From positions 13,442,501 through 13,506,500 of the forward strand of contig CM052360.1 in assembly GCA_028551475.1 (NCBI GenBank): 64,000 nt of DNA, read 5' to 3'. Under the pieces are notes generated by a model. It saw only the letters and a program-made list of their open reading frames with translations, ran no database searches and was not told where the DNA came from. The translations under genes were made by a program, and so were the position numbers. Position 1 is the stretch's first letter. Each line of letters begins with the position of its first letter. Below are positions 1-10,509 of this stretch, in pieces. This DNA is from Casuarina equisetifolia. Taxonomy: Eukaryota > Streptophyta > Magnoliopsida > Fagales > Casuarinaceae.

Positions 1-85
1 TAAGATTTTCATCCGAACCAAATAGTTGACTAAAATGACTGCATACAGGCCAGATGAATTAGCCGTCTTCATTGATTTGAAAATT

Positions 86-119
<34 letters not shown>

Positions 120-967
120 CCCCTCCCCCTTCGACTGTCTTCATTGCCTCTTCGAATTGACAGAAAAAAAAAAAAATCAAAGCATGAAGAACAAAACTCC
201 AACAGTGTTTGCTTCCTCTGGAAATCAAGTTATAGCCAAATATATTGAACTCGAGGCCTTGTTTGTCGTTCAGTCGCATTACCACCTTCATCGAAAGTGG
301 TGTTGAAAAAAAAAATCACGGTTTCAGACAGAAACAAGGGTAAATACACCCCTGTCAAACTTGAAAGTAGTAAGAAAATAAACAAGCTTTGATTAAGCAA
401 ACGAATGAACAGTACAACCAGCACCCAAATGATGAAACAAACACAATGCACGAAGTATTAAGAGAAAATAACCGAAAGATGAAAATATGGAGAACAAGAG
501 AAAAAGAAGTACCAATTGAAAATACAATTCTTCCCTTTCAGAGGCCAATTGAAAGGTCAAATGGCCGATTTTGGTTAGCCAGTTGCAAACTCCTTTGTGC
601 GTCTCGTCTTTGCACAGGCCCTGCTAATCTTCCAATTATATCAGACGTTTCCGACGGATGGTGGCTTGGTTATTATTAAGCGTTTAGTTTGTACTATACT
701 CCTGATGTGGGAGGGCAACTAGCCTAGGCCAATAAATACAAACGCAAAGTCAGGCCGATGTTTACAGCTGGGCTTTATTGTTTCATAGGTCTTCTTAGGC
801 TTAAAAGTACCAATGGTGCAGCCTCACATCGATTGCCGCCAAGTGGGGAATGCACATTGGATATTGTTGGATCAAACTGGATTGGTTTTTTGTTTTTTAA
901 TTAAAATAATTATAAAAAATGCTTAATTTTTTTTAAAAAAAAACACTTTATAAGAAAATATGTTAGT
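1..967. other. Unclassified left flank of the nested retrotransposons
   Basis: I recognise no gene here. There is a poly-C tract at 88-129. An open frame of 96 codons at 389-679 (+) has no recognisable motif and low-complexity Asn/Gln/Glu-rich composition at its start. The stretch 540-700 is less AT-rich and could be old exon or promoter sequence. From 870 the sequence becomes A/T-rich and ends at the target site TATAC (968-972) used by Gypsy-0. Confidence 0.4.
88..129. repeat. Poly-C microsatellite
   Basis: A run of 29 consecutive C is followed by shorter C runs broken by single T. It is one of four long C homopolymers in the window. The other three lie in introns of the DUF707 gene. Confidence 0.95.
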
Positions 968-972
968 TATAC

Positions 973-1288
973 TGTAACAGTCCATTGGCTCAACTGTTAT
1001 AATGGCGTTGGTATGAGTCGCGTACTAGTCCATTATTGTTAATTCTGTTGTAATAAGTGGGGTTTAATGGAAGTCGTTGGGAGGTCTTTAAAAGAGGAAA
1101 CGAATCTTAGTTTTGGGAGAGTTTAATTTTTACATAAAGTGTTGTTATCTTGAAGGTTTAGGTTTTCCTTGAACGAAACTTCTTGAGTTAATGAAGGAAG
1201 TTGGATTTCCCTCTTTTAAAATCCAAAATTGTTTCCATAATAAGCTCAAGCCATTTGAAGTTTTTTGATGAAAATAAGGATTGCTGCA
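973..1288 (+). repeat. Gypsy-0 5' LTR
   Basis: It begins TGTAACAGTCC and ends GATTGCTGCA. It aligns along its whole length with 13608-13924. TSD TATAC precedes it directly. Confidence 0.88.
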
Positions 1289-1493
1289 AGTGGTATCAAA
1301 GATGTTCGTCTTACAAAATGGACCTTCTAAATGATGCTAATGACTATTTGAAGAGTATTGTGGCCTTTTGGGAGAAAAAACTTACATAAAGCCTTGAGGC
1401 TTTGCGCCAGGCTAGGGCCAAGTGGAAGAAGGTTATGGAATGCAACCCCATTTTTTTGTGCAATCTAGCCAAGGCCCAATCAGCTCAAGAGTT
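1289..1493 (+). pseudogene. Gypsy-0 5' internal remnant (gag-like start)
   Basis: From the primer-binding site an open frame reads into internal sequence and stops at 1387-1389. After that stop the same frame reads on with charged Lys/Arg/Ala-rich residues as far as the Copia-0 LTR at 1494. It could be the N-terminus of a Gag protein, but no domain is recognised. Confidence 0.45.
1291..1303 (+). other. Gypsy-0 primer-binding site
   Basis: TGGTATCAAAGAT lies two bases after the 5' LTR. It resembles the complement of the initiator-Met tRNA 3' end (TGGTATCAGAGC). Confidence 0.75.
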
Positions 1494-2123
1494 TATTAGG
1501 TTGGTCCAGCTCATATTCGAGATTCATTATTAGATCCTATTAGGGTAATATTGCCTTAAAGGTTTAAAAAAAAAAAGGAAGTTTTTATAGGGCGTGGCCA
1601 TCAAAAGAAAATGGAGAGTGAAAAGAAATAGAGCAAAAATTTGCAAAAATTTGTCATGTGTAGCAATTGATCAATCGTTTGATTAAGGTCAATTTATAGT
1701 TCGATTGAGTTGATTTTTTGTAAGTAGGTTCAAAATTGGGTCTTTTTCATTATGAACGGTTGGATCATCATTTCGAGCTCTTTAAATTAGTATATCTTAG
1801 TTGAAAATATGGGTTATTTTCTCTAACTTTTCTTGGTTAAATTAATATTTACAACTTGTTCTTCATTATCAATTGGTGATTTTATTGTTATTGAATCAAA
1901 AAAATCTTTGTCCTATTGCTATTGTTAAGGGCTTAAATGGATTGTAAACTAAAAGATTTATATAGTGAAGATTTGGGTGAACTTTGTGATTAATCTCTTC
2001 ACATTGGAAGAGTTTTCCACGTAAAAAATTCTCTTATACTGATTATGGTTTTTGCATCTTTTACTTGTGATTCAAATTATATTGTTGGTCTTCATCATAG
2101 GTTTAAAAGTGAGAAACTTTATT
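1494..2123 (+). repeat. Copia-0 5' LTR remnant
   Basis: 1494-1930 aligns base by base with 11841-12290 (the same blocks, such as TATGAACGGTTGGAT and GTTCTTCATTATCAATTGGT). Beyond 1930 the two copies drift apart, with only scattered matches. The first two bases read TA where the other copy has TG. It sits directly against Gypsy-0 internal DNA, so Copia-0 was inserted into Gypsy-0. No primer-binding site is recognisable downstream. Confidence 0.75.
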
Positions 2124-2622
2124 GTTAGGTCCTAAGTCACCTAAGAAGGGGAGTTAAATTAGGTGTCTTTGATTTTTCTTGTTGTTTTGTTTGATAAAAT
2201 GAATAAAAAGACAATAATAAAAAAATAAATCAAACTACAAGAGTTTTAAAGTGAATCAGGCTTCTCTACAAGCCCTACTCCACCTCCTTTAGTAAATCAC
2301 TAAAGGGTACCTTTGATATTCACGGTTACAAGTATGCAGTAATCCTATGATTACAATTTGTTCTAAAACAACCTAAGGTTTCAGTACTAATCACGACAAC
2401 TTGTTTCAATAATCAGAGAATACACAGCAGAGCACAATATTGAAACAAACAATTAAAAATACCTAATTTTTAGGGTTTATATAAGCATAGATATAATAGT
2501 TTCTAAGGAGCACTACTACTTGTATAAAAAGAAATCTTTTACAGATTGTAGACCTCTTGAATGATTCGCACAACAGCTTCAATGTTTGCATTTAATCAGG
2601 ATGTGTGTTTCTTCGAGATTTC
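2124..2622 (-). repeat. Possible LTR fragment, minus orientation
   Basis: The left edge TGTTAGGTCCTAAGTCACC followed by AAGAAGGGGAG and TTAAATTAGG resembles the inverted 3' end of the Copia LTRs seen at 41489, 44700 and 51610, with the same aagaagggg-ttaaatt layout. The rest shows no close match to them. It stops at the Gypsy-1 LTR. It could be another Copia LTR cut off by Gypsy-1, or the diverged tail of the Copia-0 LTR. Confidence 0.4.
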
Positions 2623-3397
2623 TGATGCAAATGTTATGGTGGGCTTGAGCGAACTCAAGTAAAGAAAATATGTAAAAATCATTTTTTTGGTGTTTTGAGT
2701 TTTTTTTATGGGAAAAATGAGTGTTTGGTAGGGAGGAATGGAGGAAAAATGAAAATAAAAATAACAAAAATAAAAGATAGATGCCAATAAACTCAAAGAC
2801 GTAAAGGCAACGCCACCCGTCAAGGACCACCACTAATCCTTAGCAAGAATTGGATAAAGGATGCAAAAGTGGATCATACAACTTTGGGATTTCTATTCTT
2901 TGGAAAACAAGTCTGCTTACAATTGAAACAATGCTCCTTTTAAATAAGAAACTAAACCTAATTCTAGAAGGATCCTGGTAAATCAAGAATCCTTAAAACC
3001 TAATTCTAGAAGGATCCTGATAAATCAAGAATCCCTATAATTAAGAAAGTTTTAATAAATCTGGATTTTGACAAATAAGGAATCCTAAACAAATTAGAAA
3101 TTTGACAAGTATGGAAACCCAAATAAATCAGGAACCTAGACAATTATGGAAAATCAAACAAAAGGAAATATTCTTAAACAATAAAGTAAACCTAAGAAAT
3201 TAAGGACTCAACAACTACTTAGGAAACCCTCCATATTAAAGCCTACAGAGATGGTACGGAATATTCTTGGGCTGCTTCTTCAACCTTGGCCTTCTTGGAC
3301 CTATTGGATTATATTGTGACCTAAGCAAGTATGAATTGACAAACTTAACATATGGGCTGGGCTAAGAGCTTAGGTTGACGTAGTTGCTCCCGCATCA
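2623..3397 (-). repeat. Gypsy-1 3' LTR
   Basis: This 775-bp LTR begins TGATGCAAATG and ends CCGCATCA on the plus strand. It is near-identical to 9797-10509. The adjacent 3398-3408, read on the minus strand, gives the purine-rich CCCAGGGAGAT, the expected polypurine tract. Confidence 0.93.
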
Positions 3398-3419
3398 ATC
3401 TCCCTGGGTTAATTAGGAT

Positions 3420-6400
3420 TTGCCCTCAAATCCTCAAGATCAGCATCTTCCAAATAAAGGGATAAATCACCAACATTGAATGTGGCAAAAACTCCTCCAT
3501 ATTCACTTGGTAAATCAATTTTGTATGCATTATCCCTAATTTTGGAAATTACTTCGAAATGCCCATCAGCTCAAGGGGCTAACTTGTTCTTTCTCTTGGA
3601 GGGAAATTGCTCCTTTCGTAGATGCACCCAGACTAAGTCTCCTAAATGAAATTGAGAAGGCTTCTGATGCTTATTGGCCGTCCTTTTGTATGCTTCATTA
3701 GCCTTTTCTATTTGAGAACGAACACTTTCATGAAGCCTTTTCATGGCTTTGGCCTTCTCATTTGCGTCCAAATTAACTTAGGTATCAAGAGGCAAAGAGG
3801 TTAGGTCAATGATAACTCTATTTTATATATAGTTATTTTGATTATTTTAAGTTATATTTAATATAGTTTTTATTAAATTATATTTGTATTTAATTATATA
3901 TTTTTTATTTTATGCAATAAACCCAAAATAGAAGAAAAAGAAGAAAAAGGAGTAGAAAACCATGAAAAAAAGAATATAAAAGAAAATAAGTTATGCACGT
4001 GGAAACGTGGAAGCATGTGAGGAAAGAAAAGGACTTGAATAGAAAGGATGGAGCTTCACGAACAAGGCAAAAGGAAGTCAAACAAATGAAGAAACATTTG
4101 GGACCCGTGAGGTTATTATAGGTTCTTGGTTGGCAACGCAAATGACAACATAAAAGAAGAAAAGTCAAATAAAGAGGAGGAATGGTGAGTGGAAAACATG
4201 CGGGACCAAGGAAGGGATTGATTATCGGGCAAAAGGAGAGGCATTTATCGGTGTGAAGTGGACAACTAAGACCGTGAATAAAAAAATAAAAAAAAAAGAA
4301 TTATCGCGTGGGACCGCAGAAAACGCGTGAGGCTTTTATCCAGTATTGTCGGACAAGAGAAAGGAGGGGGAGATCAGAAGAAGACCGAGGACCGAAGACA
4401 CAGAGAGAGAAGGACCGAGAGCTAGAAGGAGAGAAGGCCAAAGCATCAGTGGCTTCTCCCTCGCCGGAAAATCAGAATCCACGCGCGACAGCGCGGGACT
4501 CTGTGACGTCGGACGGAAGTGCGAACGCCAACCGTACGCACGTTCTTTTCCGGCGAGGGAGTTTCATATTATTAAGACATTCTCTTCCCCTTTCTAGCCA
4601 TATTTTGTGTGTTTTCCGACGAGGGGAAACCAGATCTGCATTCCTTGTGTAATTTCCTGCGATTCTGTGGCAGTTGTGTGTGATTTCGTGGCGGTTTCCA
4701 GTGAAGAAGTGCGAACGCCGACTTTACCTTTTTCGTCAGATTTACACATTGTTGTTGCGGATTTGCTTAATCTATTTGCAGATCTGCAATCTACGTATTC
4801 CGATCTATCTTCCCTGAAGTTTCTGTGATGACCGGCAGCGGGCGGCGGCGGCGCGTGGTGGCCGGAGGGCGGCGCGTGTCACCGGAGCGTGTCAGCGCAT
4901 GCGAAAGCGCGTGAGGGCGCGTCTCGGCTCTTTTTTCTTCCGTTTTTCAAACAGATTCTTCTTCTCCCCTTGATGTGTAGATTTGTGCAATCCTTTTGTG
5001 ATTTGAAGACATTTTTGGTGACAGCTTAATTGTTTTTAAATTCCAGAATGTTTTGTTCACGTTTCTGCACTGTTCTTGTTTATGTAAATATGTTGTTTTA
5101 ATTTATTGTGTTAGAGCTATGATGGAACTTGATTATAATGTGTGAATGATATGATTATTTGTGTTTTGTGAGATATTTTATGAATGTGGAGTTGTATATT
5201 ACTGATCTTAATGCATTTAAGTGATTAGCTACCACTTAGGTGATCTGATTTGCATATTTGAGTTCGAACGACGATGATATGCAGTTGCTTTATGTAATAT
5301 GCAACCATAGATTAATATGGATAGAAATATACCATATGATTTGTGTGGCTTTAGGTGTAAATTAGAATATTCACATATCTTAATGCACTTAGTTCATTTA
5401 ATTCAGATGTAGACATATAGTGAGTTAATGAATTAAGTAGGTTCGTTACACCTAGACATAGGGTAGTGAATAAATTAGAAAATTCCGCCATCATATGAAT
5501 AGAATTAATTTTGCAAGCATAAATGATCAACATTTGTAATGAGCAATTAGGTGAAATCAGAAGCCCTAGCACATTTTGTTTATCAATTTTAGATTAATTT
5601 AGTTATTAAATTCATGTTTTACTATTTTTGTTGGCTAGATAAACTCTAGGATCTATTCACCATTAGTAATTAATTAGTTTAGTAAACATCAGTCTTCGTG
5701 GGACGATATCTGTATTTATCATTATATTACTTGTTTGACATGTATACTTGCATGTAGAATTTCACCGAACAGTCAATAGGAGTAATGGGATTGATGCCAT
5801 CACTACCTCAAATGGTGAATGCCTAGTTGTAGAACTTGGAGTTTGATTGTAAGCGAACTTTGCATTGGCAAGCTTCATGTCCCAATTCTTCAGACTTTGG
5901 TTGACCATAATGTGTAAAAAAGTTCTCAACGTGCGATTGGTCACCTAAGTTTGGCCATCGGTTTGAGGATGATGATAAGTGTTGAATAAGAGCTTGGTGC
6001 CAAGTTTTGCCCATAGAGTTCTTCAAAAACGACTCAAAAACTTGGTATCCCAATCAGACACAATAGTCCTTGGGATTCCATGCAATCTCACAATCTCCTT
6101 GAAGAATAAATCAGCAACATTAGAGGCATCTTCAGTCTTATGGCATGCAATGAAATGTGTCATTTTTGAAAATCGATCGACTACCACCATGATTGAATCC
6201 TTGCCTTGTTGAGTTCTTGGCAGTGCTACAATGAAATCCATGCTTAAATCTTCCCCAGGTTGGTCTAGCATTGGCAAAGGGACATAAGGCCTTAGCTTGA
6301 AATGACTCTTTGCTCTCTGACATGTACCACATCTTAAGATGATAGCTTGGACATCTCACAGCATCTTTAGCTAATAAAAATGTTCCTTCAGAATCTCCAA

Positions 6401-6604
6401 AGTCTTGGTGACCCCAAAATGACCAGTCAATCCTCCTCCATGTGTTTCCTTTACAAGCAATTCACGAAAAGACCCCTTTGGGACACACAACTGATTCCCT
6501 TTGAAAAGAAAGCCCTCATGAACCATATAATTTTCATTAGTACCCTTTGTACATTCAGCCATGAGTAAAGATATTTTTGCATCCTTAAGATAGTGTTCTT
6601 TCAT
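3420..6604 (-). pseudogene. Gypsy-1 integrase, split by a solo LTR
   Basis: On the minus strand the N-terminal zinc region (6604-6371) ends with GHFGVTKTLEILKEHFY. The catalytic core (6277-6023) has [20 protein letters not shown], the [13 protein letters not shown] block and IVSDWDTKF, where an Asp-Arg-Asp triad normally sits. 5944-5772 continues with the FAYNQTPSSTTRHSPFEVV block. The solo LTR 3810-5771 then intervenes. 3809-3571 resumes with the LGDLVWVHLRKEQFP block typical of the integrase C-terminus, and 3570-3420 reads an AYKIDLPSEY / FNVGDLS tail. No chromodomain is seen. Stops and frame changes occur between blocks. Confidence 0.88.
3810..5771 (+). mobile_element. Solo LTR-D (long, CpG-rich form) inserted in Gypsy-1 integrase
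   Basis: The element starts TGATAACTCTA and ends TTTCACCGAACA. It is flanked by the exact 5-bp duplication GTCAA (3805-3809 and 5772-5776). No internal domain is present, so this is one LTR left by LTR-LTR recombination. The ends match the solo LTRs at 26193/35668 and 59696-60864, but this copy is about 750 bp longer. The extra part (about 4300-4950) is rich in CpG and has repeated TTTTCCGGCGAGGG-like and GTGCGAACGCC motifs. Open frames at 4308-4652 (+) fall in this part and are not considered genes. Confidence 0.92.
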
Positions 6605-6607
6605 AAG

Positions 6608-7132
6608 TTAAAAACCAAGTACTCTAGCATCTAGAGTAGCAAGCAGGGAGTATCTTCTAGATAATGCATTTGCAACAACATTAGCTACACCTGGTTTATA
6701 ACGTGAAACAAATGAGAAGGACTGGAGAAATTCTACCCATTTTGCATGCCTCGAGTTAAGTTTATGCTGGCCATTCAAGAACTTCAAAGCTTGATGATTT
6801 GAATGCAAAACAAATTGCTTAGGCCTTAAGTAATGGCTCTAATGATCTAAAGCCCTCACAATTGCATAAAACTCCTTATCATAAGTGGAGTAGTTCCTTT
6901 TTCATTCATTAAGCTTCTCGCTAAAATAAGCTAAGGGCTTCTTGGCTTGAATAAGGACAACACCTATTCCAATGCCTCTAGCATCACACTCCACTTCAAA
7001 AACCTTATCAAAGTCTGGTAAAGCAAGAACTGGAGCTTCACATAACTTTTGTTTGATCACCCTTAAAGCTTCATCAGCTTCCTTACTCCATTCAAGAACA
7101 TTCTTCTTTATACATTCAGTAATGGGAGCCAT
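6608..7132 (-). pseudogene. Gypsy-1 RNase H
   Basis: 7132-6902 contains [18 protein letters not shown] and [13 protein letters not shown], the start of a Ty3/Gypsy RNase H with its first catalytic Asp context. 6808-6608 continues with DNA for HSNHQALKFLNGQHKLN and the VANALSRR tail. Two frames and a stop-containing gap (6809-6901) separate the halves. Confidence 0.88.
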
Positions 7133-7246
7133 AATTATGTTGAAGTTAAATACAAACTGACGGTAAAATGAAGCTAAGCCATGAAAACTCCTTACCTCAG
7201 TAATGGAACTAGGCTAAGGCCAAGATTTAATAGCATCAACCTTGGA

Positions 7247-8248
7247 CTAATCAACCATAATACCATCCCTAAAAACCACATATCCAAGAAACACAACATT
7301 AGAGGAAAAGAATTTACACTTCTGTAACTTGGCATAAAGCTTTTGCCTCCTCAATGCATCAAATACTTGCCGCAAATGATCTAAGTGATCTCCCTCACAT
7401 CTACTATAAATAAGGATATTATCAAAATAAACCACAACAAATTTACCAAGAAAGGGGCGTAGTACCTCATTCATCAAACGCATAAAGGTACTTGGGGCAT
7501 TAGAAAGACCGAATGACATGACCATCCATTCATACAAGCCCCCTTTGGTTTTGAAGGCTATCTTCCATTCATCTCCTTCTCTCATTCGGATTTGATGATA
7601 ACCATTCCTTAAATCCACCTTAGAGAAGATGGTGGCTCCATGTAATTCATCTAGCATATCATTAAGCCTTGGAATGAGATACTTGTATTTGATGGTGATG
7701 TTGTTGATTGCTCTACTATCCCACACACGTTTGAAATGATCCATCTTTCTTTGGCACCAATAGGGCTGGAACTGAACATGGGCTCATACTTTCCTATATA
7801 AATCCTCGGGCCACCAACTCATCTACCTACCTTTGTAACTCCTTAGCCTCCTCAGGATTGCATTTGTAGGCTGCTTTATTGGGTAAAGGTGCTCTTGGAA
7901 GTATTTCTATATGGTGTTCTATCCCTTTAATTGGTGGTAAACTAGGTGGAAGGTCATTGGGAAATACATCAACAAACTTGATAATAGTGGTTGAACAAGT
8001 GGATGTGGTTCACTCACCCCCTCACTCTCTTTCCCTTCAGCAACATGTAATACAAGGATAGGTTTATGTTTTTGGATGGCTTTCTCTACTTCGGTTTCAC
8101 TAAGGAATAAGCTTTTTTTTTTTCTATCTTCTACCCCATGCGTTTATTGTATTTGGGAGGGATTAAGTGGAGCTAAGGTTATAAGCTTTTCCCCAATTGT
8201 GAAGGAATAGGTATTTTGTTTACCATCATGCTTAGCACCCTTATCATA
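7247..8248 (-). pseudogene. Gypsy-1 reverse transcriptase and upstream linker
   Basis: An open block at 7744-7247 covers RT fingers and palm: [15 protein letters not shown], then the [19 protein letters not shown] block, then the active-site segment reading YFDN where the family has YxDD, so the second catalytic Asp is replaced. 8248-7745 reads, through stops, as the protease-RT linker and RT N-terminus. The substitution and the broken frames make it inactive. Confidence 0.9.
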
Positions 8249-8728
8249 CTACCATGGCCTCCCTAACAACAAATGGCAAGCATCCATAGGTATAACATCA
8301 CAAGTAGTTTGATCTACATAATGCTTTCTAATGGAAAAAGTAAGTAGGACTTTCCTTGAAACTTGAAGATGACTCCCTTGGCTCAGCCATTGGAGGTTGT
8401 ATGGATGAGGGTGATCTGAGGTAAACAATTTTAACTTCTCCACAAGAATTGTAGAAGCTATGTTGGCACAAGTCCCACTATCAACAATAACATAACATTC
8501 CTTTCCATTAATTATGCACCGAGTTTGAAAGATGTTCTCCCATTGCTCATCTGGAGGGCTAACAGGGGCATGTAAGGCTCTGTGAAGAATAAGCATACTG
8601 CCAAAATTAGCTTGCTTAATGATCTCATTCTCTTCCTCTAAATCAATCACGGGCTCATAATCACCATACTCCTCTTTAGAGTAGCCTTCTTCAATCTCTT
8701 CAATGTCTCTCATGGTCATCACCCTCAT
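8249..8728 (-). pseudogene. Gypsy-1 aspartic protease
   Basis: This 159-codon open block contains CYVIVDSGTCANIAS with the catalytic DSG, then a DACHLLLGRPW segment typical of the C-terminal lobe of retropepsins (ILLGRPW). It follows the gag zinc-knuckle region in the normal order. It is about the expected size and has no internal stop, but its frame is separated from gag and RT. Confidence 0.88.
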
Positions 8729-8743
8729 GTTTGGACAATTAGC

Positions 8744-9748
8744 CTACACATGGCCAAATCCTTGGCACTTGAAGGACTTTCTCTCCCTTGGATCTTGCTT
8801 TATAAAATTCGGTGTTGCCTTTAATGCTTCCCCAACCTTTTCTTTAACCTTTTCCTTGTTGGCAGGCTCAGGCTTGTTGCAGGATAAGGGATCCCTGTAA
8901 AAAGTGGTCCCTTTGATGTAAGACCTAGAACCCTCCCTGCTGAAAGGCTTAGATCCAGAACTCTTGAGGGTCTTTCTTTGCCTCTCCACTTTAATAGCTA
9001 GTTTGCAAACATCATCAAAAGAGCAATAGGACTGCAATTCAACAGTGTTAGAAATCTCAGGCTTTAAGCCCCTTAGAAACCGGGCTATAATGGTCTCTTT
9101 AGGCTCTGGTACCTTACATCTCATCATGAGGGTCTCAAATTCCCTTATGTACTCTTCCACACTCCTCTCATCTTGCCTGAGCACATGTGTTTTTCAATAA
9201 AGATCTTGCTTGTAATCATTGGACAAGAAGCGCCTTTTGAGCAACTTCTTTAGTTTCTCCCATGAATAGACCTTTTCCTTCCCATCTTGATCTCGTTGTT
9301 TCTTAACGTTCTCCCACCATAAAGAAGCATATTCTTTAAGATGAAGAACAACAACTTTATACCTTTTCTGATCATCATACCCTTTGAATTCAAACACCCC
9401 TTCAATATGACATAGCCAGTCAACAAAATCATTAGGGTTAAGAGTACCTTTGAATTCTGGAACTTCAATATGTAAGCTTTGATCATCATCTAGCCTCCTC
9501 CTCCTCTCGCTTTCATCACTACTAGAATCTACATGAGATTCATCTTTGTTGCCTTGGGTGCTAGGGCGGAAGTTTTGCAACATTTGGAGGACGTCAAACA
9601 GTTGCCCTTTCAGTTGGAAGACATCAAATAATTGCTCTTTTACCTTGCCTAGCTCAATTGATAACATTCTATTTGCAGCTTCCCATGGTGGAATTGGGGA
9701 AGAATCACCACTATGATCAGATGAAGAATTGCCGCTTGGATTGAACAT
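8744..9748 (-). pseudogene. Gypsy-1 gag
   Basis: The first ATG on the minus strand is at 9748, about 50 bp after the primer-binding site. The first block (9748-9194) has a Ser-rich N-terminus and a retrotransposon gag domain (FVDWLCHIEGVFEFKGYDD and LKEYASLWWENVKKQRDQDG). A stop-separated second block (9184-8744) has the EEYIREFETLMMRC and IARFLRGLKPEI motifs. A zinc knuckle at the end is defective: Ser replaces the first Cys (SFKCQGFGHV) and a stop lies inside it. Confidence 0.88.
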
Positions 9749-9780
9749 CTTGAGAAGAGCTCACTCAAAAGAATAACCTA

Positions 9781-9794
9781 GGCTTTGATTACCA
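9781..9794 (-). other. Gypsy-1 primer-binding site
   Basis: On the minus strand TGGTAATCAAAGCC lies two bases inside the 5' LTR. It looks like the initiator-Met PBS with one extra A. Gypsy-3 has the same TGGTAATCA form at 62563-62575. Confidence 0.75.
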
Positions 9795-9796
9795 CT

Positions 9797-10509
9797 TGAT
9801 GCGAATGTTATGGTGGGCTTGAGCGAGCTCAGGTAAAGAAAATATGTAAAAATCATTTTTTTGGTGTTTTGGATTTTTTTGTGGGAAAAGTGAGTGTTTG
9901 GTAGGGAAGAAAGGAGGAAAAATGAAAATAAGAATAACAAAAATAAAAGATAGATGCCAATAAACTCCAAGACGTAAAGGCAACGCCACCAGTCAAGGAC
10001 CACCACTAATCCTTGGCAAGAATTGGATAAAAGATGCAAAAGTTGATCACCCAACTTTGGGGTTTCTATTCTCTAGAAAACAAGCCTGCTTATAACTGAA
10101 ACAATGCTCCCTTTAAATAAGCAACTAAACCTAATTCTAGAAAGATCTTGGTAAATCAAGAATCCTTAAAACCTAATTTTAGAAGGATATTGATAAATCA
10201 AGAATCCCTAAAATTAAGGAAGTCTTAATAAATTTAGATTTTGACAAATAAGGAATCCTAAACAAATTAGAAATCTAACAAGTATGGAAACCCAGATAAA
10301 TCAAGAACCTAGACAATTATGGAAAACCTGAACAAAAGAAAATATTTTTAAACAATAAAGTAAACCTAAGAAATTAAGGACTTAACAACTACTTAGAAAA
10401 CCCCCCATATTAAAGCCTTGTAGAGATGGTACGGAATATTCTTGGGCTGTTTCTTCAACCTTAGCCTTCTTGGACCCATTGGATTATGTTGTGACCCAAG
10501 CAAGTATGA
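9797..10509 (-). repeat. Gypsy-1 5' LTR, truncated
   Basis: It is near-identical to 2623-3334 but stops at GCAAGTATGA. The other LTR continues for about 63 bp to GCATCA. Directly after the break comes the Copia-0 RT remnant. Start and end of the element are otherwise as expected (TGATGC at 9797). Confidence 0.9.

Larger units (their letters stand above)
2623..10509 (-). mobile_element. Gypsy-1: degenerate Ty3/Gypsy retrotransposon
   Basis: Two LTRs (2623-3397; 9797-10509) bound a minus-strand gag-protease-RT-RNase H-integrase order, the Ty3/Gypsy order. LTR ends are the 6-bp inverted pair TGATGC/GCATCA. The right copy, its 5' LTR, lacks the last roughly 63 bp, so no TSD can be read. A 1.96-kb solo LTR interrupts the integrase. 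Every reading block carries stops or frameshifts, so it is not autonomous. It lies inside Copia-0, whose pol remnant starts at its truncated right edge. Confidence 0.92.

Noticed and set aside
88-129. Telomeric or centromeric repeat
   Set aside because: It is a plain C homopolymer without the plant telomere unit CCCTAAA, and no satellite array adjoins it.
4308-4828. Open frames of 73-114 codons in the CpG-rich part of a solo LTR
   Set aside because: They lie wholly inside an LTR with an exact TSD, overlap each other in different frames, and show no domain. High GC lowers stop frequency and explains them.
9761-10054. Minus-strand frames of 66-97 codons, also repeated at 2579-2833 and 43715-43897
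   Set aside because: They fall in Gypsy-1-family LTRs. The same hydrophobic frame recurs in each LTR copy by descent, not as a gene.
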